Part shown: piece after piece, positions 6,375 to 10,177 of the stretch | Numbering within the stretch: the stretch's first letter is position 1 | Layout of the letters: each line of letters begins with the position of its first letter | DNA from: Actinomycetes bacterium | Lineage (GTDB): Bacteria > Actinomycetota > Acidimicrobiia > Acidimicrobiales > RAAP-2 | Length of the DNA stretch: 10,177 nt | Direction of reading: 5' to 3' | Assembly: GCA_021795095.1 (NCBI GenBank) | Contig: JAJYPU010000063.1 | Span: 1 to 10,177, forward strand | Notes under the pieces: generated by a model | Databases searched by the model: none | Told to the model about the DNA's origin: nothing | The model's input: only the letters and a program-made list of their open reading frames with translations | Position numbers and translations under genes: made by a program

Positions 6375-8300
6375 GTGATTCTTCCGTCAATCGAGAGCCC
6401 CGCCGATCTGAAGGGTCTCTCCTATGACGAGTTGTACGAGTTGAGCGGCGAGATCCGAAACTTCATTATCGAAACCGTGACCACCACGGGCGGACACTTG
6501 GGTTCGAACCTCGGTGTGGTGGAGTTGACCATCGCGCTTCACCGCGTCTTCGACTCGCCCAATGACATCCTGCTCTGGGACACCGGCCACCAGGCCTACG
6601 TGCACAAGTTGTTGACGGGCCGCCGTTACGGCTTCAAACATCTGCGTCAACGCGGCGGACTCTCGGGCTACCCGAACCGGTCCGAGAGCCCGCACGACTG
6701 GATCGAGTCGTCCCACGCATCCACGGCCCTGTCGTACGCCCATGGGCTCTCGGTAGCCATGGAACAGCGTAAGGAGCTCGCGGGCCACGGTGGTACTCGC
6801 AACGTCGTAGCGGTCGTCGGCGACGGTTCGCTGACCGGTGGGATGGCGTACGAGGCGCTCAACAACCTGGGTCATTCGAATCAGCGCGTCGTCATCATCT
6901 TCAACGACAACGGTCGCAGCTACGCCCCGACGATCTCGAAGCTCTCCGAATCCCTCACCAGTCTGCGCCTCAACCGGACGTACCTAACGATGCGCGACCG
7001 CTTGCGCCGGCTCGTGCCCCACCTGCCGTGGTTCGGTAAGGCCGCCTACCGAGGAATCGACGGCTTCACGTCGGTCGTGCGCGAGATCGTCACCCCCCAC
7101 ACGTTCTTTGAGAACCTCGGGGTCCGGTACGTCGGTCCCGTCGACGGACACAACCTCGAAGCCCTAGAGGCGACGATTCGTAGCGCCGCCACCTGGGACG
7201 GTCCGATCCTCGTGCACGTGATGACCCAGAAGGGCCGCGGTTACGAGCCGGCGGTCACCGACGACCTACGGATGCACGACTTCAAATTGCCGCCCCGGTT
7301 GAACGACGAGGAAGTGCCGCCGCAGTCCTTCACCGAGGCCTTCAGCAACGCTTTAGTGACCCTCGCGGGCGTCGACGACCGCATCGTCGCCATCACGGCC
7401 GCTATGGCCGGTCCGACCGGCCTCATGCAATTCCAGGTACGTTTCCCGCACCGGTTTTTCGACGTCGGGATCGCCGAGCAGCACGCGGTCACCGCAGCGG
7501 CCGGCATGGCCATGGGCGGGCTCAAGCCCGTGGTCGCGGTGTACTCGACGTTCTTCAGTCGAGCATTCGACCAGGCCCACCTTGACGTCGGCTTGCTGAA
7601 CCTGCCCGTCGTGTTCGTCTTCGACCGCGCCGGGATAACGGGCGACGACGGTCCGAGTCACCACGGGCTGCTCGACATCGCCCTGTGCCTAGCCATTCCC
7701 AACGTGACGATCTTCGCGCCCTCGAGCGCCGAGGAAGTTCCCGGCATGCTCGCGACCGCCCTCTCGATGAAGACGCCCACCGCCGTGCGATTCCCCAAGA
7801 CCCTGCCGCGACCATTCGACGGTGCGATTGGCGAGGGACTTAACGCACGCGAGGTCCTGCGAGGTGACGGTTCGCTGTGCGTGCTCGCCGTAGGCAAGAT
7901 GGCCCCCAACGCGTGGGCGGCGATCAGGGCCATGGGCGCGAACAAGGGCCGTGTGACCCTCTACGACGTGCGCGTCCTACCACCGGACCGCTCAATGATC
8001 GACGACGCCCTCACCCATCAGCGCATCATCACCGTCGAAGATGGGACCCGCCACGGTGGCGCTGGCACCCTGATGGTCTCAGCAATCCGTGACCGGGCCC
8101 AGGAGCTTGCCATGCCCTTTCCCACCACGAGGATCCTCGGCGTCCCGCGCGCGTTCCTCGAACACCACCGCCCCGACCTACTGCTCGAAGAGCTCGGGCT
8201 CGACCCGGCCGGCCTTGCGGGCGCCTTTACGAGGATGCTCGAGGACCAACCCGAGTTCCCCCGGCACCTGCCTGAAGCGCCACACTCGACCTACCTGTAA
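6375..8300 (+). CDS. dxs: 1-deoxy-D-xylulose-5-phosphate synthase
   Basis: DXS condenses pyruvate and glyceraldehyde 3-phosphate with thiamine diphosphate to make DXP, the first step of the MEP isoprenoid pathway; it also feeds thiamine and pyridoxal synthesis. The protein is full length at 641 residues. In order: GGHLGSNLG with His41, the GDGSLTGGMAYEALNN diphosphate motif at 149-164 ending in NDN at 177-179, VGPVDGHN (253-260), the pyrimidine-domain catalytic Glu368 in GIAEQHAV, substrate-binding Arg396 and Asp399 in FFSRAFDQ, and DRAGITGDDGPSHHG (417-431). A C-terminal transketolase domain follows. All key residues are present, so it should be active. It starts with GTG, 6 nt after a -10 box. 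It is divergent from tldD with 62 bp between them, and 33 nt ahead of msrB. No other MEP gene is in view. Confidence 0.97.
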   Translation: MILPSIESPADLKGLSYDELYELSGEIRNFIIETVTTTGGHLGSNLGVVELTIALHRVFDSPNDILLWDTGHQAYVHKLLTGRRYGFKHLRQRGGLSGYPNRSESPHDWIESSHASTALSYAHGLSVAMEQRKELAGHGGTRNVVAVVGDGSLTGGMAYEALNNLGHSNQRVVIIFNDNGRSYAPTISKLSESLTSLRLNRTYLTMRDRLRRLVPHLPWFGKAAYRGIDGFTSVVREIVTPHTFFENLGVRYVGPVDGHNLEALEATIRSAATWDGPILVHVMTQKGRGYEPAVTDDLRMHDFKLPPRLNDEEVPPQSFTEAFSNALVTLAGVDDRIVAITAAMAGPTGLMQFQVRFPHRFFDVGIAEQHAVTAAAGMAMGGLKPVVAVYSTFFSRAFDQAHLDVGLLNLPVVFVFDRAGITGDDGPSHHGLLDIALCLAIPNVTIFAPSSAEEVPGMLATALSMKTPTAVRFPKTLPRPFDGAIGEGLNAREVLRGDGSLCVLAVGKMAPNAWAAIRAMGANKGRVTLYDVRVLPPDRSMIDDALTHQRIITVEDGTRHGGAGTLMVSAIRDRAQELAMPFPTTRILGVPRAFLEHHRPDLLLEELGLDPAGLAGAFTRMLEDQPEFPRHLPEAPHSTYL

Positions 8301-8305
8301 CCGCC

Positions 8306-8323
8306 GTACCGGCGCCCCGGTAC
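8306..8323. repeat. stem-loop between dxs and msrB overlapping the msrB -10
   Basis: GTACCGG-CGCC-CCGGTAC is a perfect 7-bp inverted repeat with a 4-nt loop, starting 6 nt after the dxs stop. Its right arm runs into the msrB -10 (TACTCT from 8321). No T-run follows, so intrinsic termination is doubtful; an operator or an attenuating hairpin is possible. Confidence 0.5.
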
Positions 8324-8326
8324 TCT
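8317..8326 (+). promoter_or_regulatory. extended -10 promoter of msrB (leaderless type)
   Basis: CCGGTACTCT includes TACTCT at 8321-8326, then 7 nt (GAGACTC) to ATG 8334. The spacing suggests msrB has its own leaderless transcript even though it lies only 33 nt after dxs. No typical Shine-Dalgarno precedes the ATG. Confidence 0.55.
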
Positions 8327-8333
8327 GAGACTC

Positions 8334-8729
8334 ATGTCGTATCTCGTGAACCGTACCGACGCCGAATGGCGAGCCCTACTTGACCCCGAGCGTTTCGCGG
8401 TGTTGCGTGAAGCCGCGACCGAGCCCCCCTTCACCGGGTCGCTGCTCGACGTCGATGACGCCGGCGTCTTCACCTGCGGGGGCTGTGGCCAGAAGCTCTT
8501 CACCTCGGACCAGAAGTTCGACTCGCACTGTGGCTGGCCGAGTTTCGACGCGTGCGAGCCGGGAACCATCGTGGAACGGCCCGACCACTCACTGGGGCGC
8601 GTGCGCACCGAGATCATCTGCGCCGCGTGCGGCGGACACCTCGGCCACGTCTTTAACGATGGACCAACCGCGACCGGTCTTCGCTACTGCGTCAACTCAC
8701 TCGCCATCGACTTCGACGCCGCCGAGTGA
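8334..8729 (+). CDS. msrB: peptide-methionine (R)-S-oxide reductase
   Basis: MsrB reduces the R epimer of methionine sulfoxide in proteins, usually using thioredoxin, and repairs oxidative damage in the cytosol. The 131-residue protein is a complete single-domain MsrB. Structural zinc ligands are Cys48 and Cys51 (TCGGCG) and Cys96 and Cys99 (CAACGG). The HCGWPSF motif is at 65-71, GHLGHVFNDGP at 101-111, and the catalytic Cys119 is in RYCVNSLAI. Cys66 in the HCGWPSF motif is a likely resolving cysteine. No MsrA domain is fused and no signal peptide is present. It follows dxs on the same strand but carries its own promoter-like sequence. It converges on ftsX with only 4 bp between the stop codons. 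Confidence 0.96.
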   Translation: MSYLVNRTDAEWRALLDPERFAVLREAATEPPFTGSLLDVDDAGVFTCGGCGQKLFTSDQKFDSHCGWPSFDACEPGTIVERPDHSLGRVRTEIICAACGGHLGHVFNDGPTATGLRYCVNSLAIDFDAAE

Positions 8730-8733
8730 CGCC

Positions 8734-9588
8734 CTAGACGTCCAAGAACCGACGGATCGCGAGCGCCGAGCCGACCGAGCCGATCACCACGCCCACGACG
8801 AGCACCACGAGGTTCGTGCCCAAGAGCGCAGTCGTGTCCAGTTGGAACTCGTTGTGCAACGGGTACCAGGTGTGCAGTGCCGTCACGGCGAGCACGGCGA
8901 CCAGTGAGCCGAGCAACCCCTGGATGAAGCCCTCGGTGATATAGGGAATGCGGATGAACCAGTTGGTAGCGCCGACGAGCTTCATCACCGACACTTCGCG
9001 GCGTCGGGCGAAGATCGCCATACGGATCGTGTTGAGGATCAGTACCGTCGCCGAGAGCAGGAGGACCCCGGCGAGTGCCAGGAACACGATCTGCAAAATA
9101 CGGATAGCACTGTTCATTTGGCGGATCTGCTGCTCGGGTGCCGTGACGTTGTAGACGCCCGGCTCGTTCTTGAAGGTCGACATCACCACGAAGGCGTCCG
9201 ACGGCACCGTCGGCACGCATCGGAACGACGAGGGCACGTCTGAGACCGACAGCACCGACCACTCGGACTGGGGCAGGATCCGCTTGGCCTCTTGGTAGTC
9301 CTGCGCCTGGGAGTTAAAGACGCAGTCCTTCACAATGGGCAGCGTCGCGAGCTGACTCCTCACGTTGGCGAGCTCACTCGTTGAGGCGTTCGGCTGCATC
9401 CAGACGGTGACCCGCGTGCCCTGCTGCCACTGCGCGGAGGCCTGCGCGGCGCTCTGCTTGAGCAATAATGCCGCTCCCACCAAGGAAAGTGACACCGCGA
9501 CGGTCAAAACCGCAGCGATGGTCATCATTCGATTGCGCCACAGGTTGGCCAGTGTCTCTTTCACCGCGTAACGAAGGTAGACGCGCAT
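8734..9588 (-). CDS. ftsX: cell division protein FtsX
   Basis: FtsX is the membrane subunit of the FtsEX complex, which resembles an ABC transporter but acts by driving extracytoplasmic peptidoglycan hydrolases during division or elongation. The 284-residue protein has the actinobacterial layout: a short cytoplasmic N terminus (RYAVKETLANLWRNR), TM1 at about 22-43, an extracellular domain to about 160, then TM2 (about 163-189), TM3 (about 217-238) and TM4 (about 255-277). The conserved cytoplasmic coupling loop RREVSVMKLVGATNWFIR (196-213) precedes TM3. The extracellular domain has two cysteines, 89 and 124, which could form a disulfide (inference). ATG 9588 shares its A with the ftsE TGA (TGATG), and GGAG lies 8 nt upstream within ftsE, so translation is coupled. 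Its partner hydrolase is not in the window. Confidence 0.94.
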   Translation of the reverse strand: MRVYLRYAVKETLANLWRNRMMTIAAVLTVAVSLSLVGAALLLKQSAAQASAQWQQGTRVTVWMQPNASTSELANVRSQLATLPIVKDCVFNSQAQDYQEAKRILPQSEWSVLSVSDVPSSFRCVPTVPSDAFVVMSTFKNEPGVYNVTAPEQQIRQMNSAIRILQIVFLALAGVLLLSATVLILNTIRMAIFARRREVSVMKLVGATNWFIRIPYITEGFIQGLLGSLVAVLAVTALHTWYPLHNEFQLDTTALLGTNLVVLVVGVVIGSVGSALAIRRFLDV

Positions 9589-10177
9589 CAGCGGATCTCC
9601 ATCGGCTCGTCGATGCCGTAGACGCCACGGACCTGGTCTCGGACCATCTCGCCGTGGTCGAGCTCGATGACGCGTCGGCGCATGCGGTCGACCAGCGCCT
9701 TGTCGTGGGTCGCCATCACCACCGTCGTCCCAGTCCGGTTGATACGTTCGAGCAACGCCATGATGGATTCGGAGTTCGTGGGGTCGAGGTTGCCCGTCGG
9801 CTCGTCGGCGAGCAGGATCAACGGCCGGTTGACGAAGGCCCGCGCCACCGCCACGCGCTGCTGCTCACCGCCCGAGAGTTCGTTCGGCAGGTTCTTCGCC
9901 TTGTCCGAGAGACCCACGAGCTCGAGGATCTGGGGCACCTGGGACTCGATGGTCGAGCGCGGCCGCCCTATCACCTCGAGGGCGAAGGCGACATTCTCGA
10001 AGACCGACTTGTTGGGCAGCAGCCGGAAGTCCTGGAAGACGCAGCCGATGTTGCGACGCAGGTACGGCACCCGCCACTTGGACAGTTCACTGATGTCGCG
10101 ACCCGCCTCGAGGATGCGCCCTCGATCGGGCAACTCCTCACGCAGCAGCAGGCGAAGGAACGTCGTCTTGCCGGAAC
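9588..10177 (-). CDS. ftsE: cell division ATP-binding protein FtsE, 5' end missing
   Basis: FtsE is the ABC ATPase that powers FtsX. The 195 visible residues start inside the Walker A motif ([10 protein letters not shown]) at the right edge, so roughly the first 30 to 35 residues lie outside. Then come the Q-loop ([21 protein letters not shown]), the ABC signature [15 protein letters not shown], Walker [13 protein letters not shown], and the switch histidine in [31 protein letters not shown] is characteristic of FtsE rather than of other ABC ATPases, and the ftsX neighbour settles it. All ATPase motifs in view are intact. The TGA overlaps the ftsX ATG by one base. Confidence 0.95.
   Translation of the reverse strand, partial: SGKTTFLRLLLREELPDRGRILEAGRDISELSKWRVPYLRRNIGCVFQDFRLLPNKSVFENVAFALEVIGRPRSTIESQVPQILELVGLSDKAKNLPNELSGGEQQRVAVARAFVNRPLILLADEPTGNLDPTNSESIMALLERINRTGTTVVMATHDKALVDRMRRRVIELDHGEMVRDQVRGVYGIDEPMEIR

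Noticed and set aside
6313..6390. Longer TldD start at 6390
   Set aside because: The extra 26 residues have no family homology and cross the dxs promoter and start. GTG 6312 has a well-placed -10.
3270..6400. A RiPP precursor peptide or modification cluster around TldDE
   Set aside because: No small peptide gene, cyclodehydratase or radical SAM enzyme is adjacent. The only small gene, at 3354, is an FmdB zinc ribbon. TldDE is probably general-purpose.
1..10177. CRISPR arrays, tRNA, rRNA, insertion sequences or attachment sites
   Set aside because: No regularly spaced repeats, cloverleaf-like gene, transposase or terminal inverted repeats were seen in either strand by eye.

Overview
The window is high-GC and almost fully coding, and most of it is chromosomal housekeeping of an actinobacterial type. 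Three things point to Actinomycetota: a PafB/PafC-type double WYL regulator, an FtsE-FtsX pair with actinobacterial-looking sequence, and genes that seem to be read from leaderless mRNAs (a TANNNT -10 box 6-7 nt before the start codon, GTG starts common). A deep lineage such as Acidimicrobiia fits, but I cannot prove it from the sequence alone.

Layout. Minus strand 1-727: part of a MobF (TrwC-type) conjugative relaxase that runs off the left edge and has no convincing start. Minus strand 3268-796: moaC followed by one long gene joining PafB- and PafC-like halves. Plus strand 3354-3569: a small FmdB zinc-ribbon gene. Minus strand 6312-3566: tldD-tldE, overlapping by 4 nt. Plus strand 6375-8729: dxs, then msrB. 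Minus strand 10177-8734: ftsE (5' end cut by the right edge) and ftsX, joined by a TGATG overlap.

How the genes work together. They are mostly independent functions: molybdenum cofactor synthesis (moaC), DNA-damage transcription control (pafBC), peptide proteolysis (TldD/E), isoprenoid precursor synthesis (dxs), methionine sulfoxide repair (msrB), and division or cell-wall hydrolase control (FtsEX). Intergenic gaps are tiny. Two convergent junctions (fmdB/tldE and msrB/ftsX) leave no room for a classical terminator.

The most interesting signals are three. First, the relaxase-like gene is isolated and its start looks broken. Second, a recurring CCGGTANNCT promoter core lies upstream of fmdB, dxs and msrB, with a near match at tldD, and at four genes the -10 sits 6-7 nt from the start codon. 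Third, the TACCGG/CCGGTA dyads overlap the -10 boxes of dxs and msrB. I see no rRNA, tRNA, CRISPR array, insertion sequence, or clear unknown multi-gene defence or biosynthetic system here. No intergenic stretch exceeds about 90 bases.
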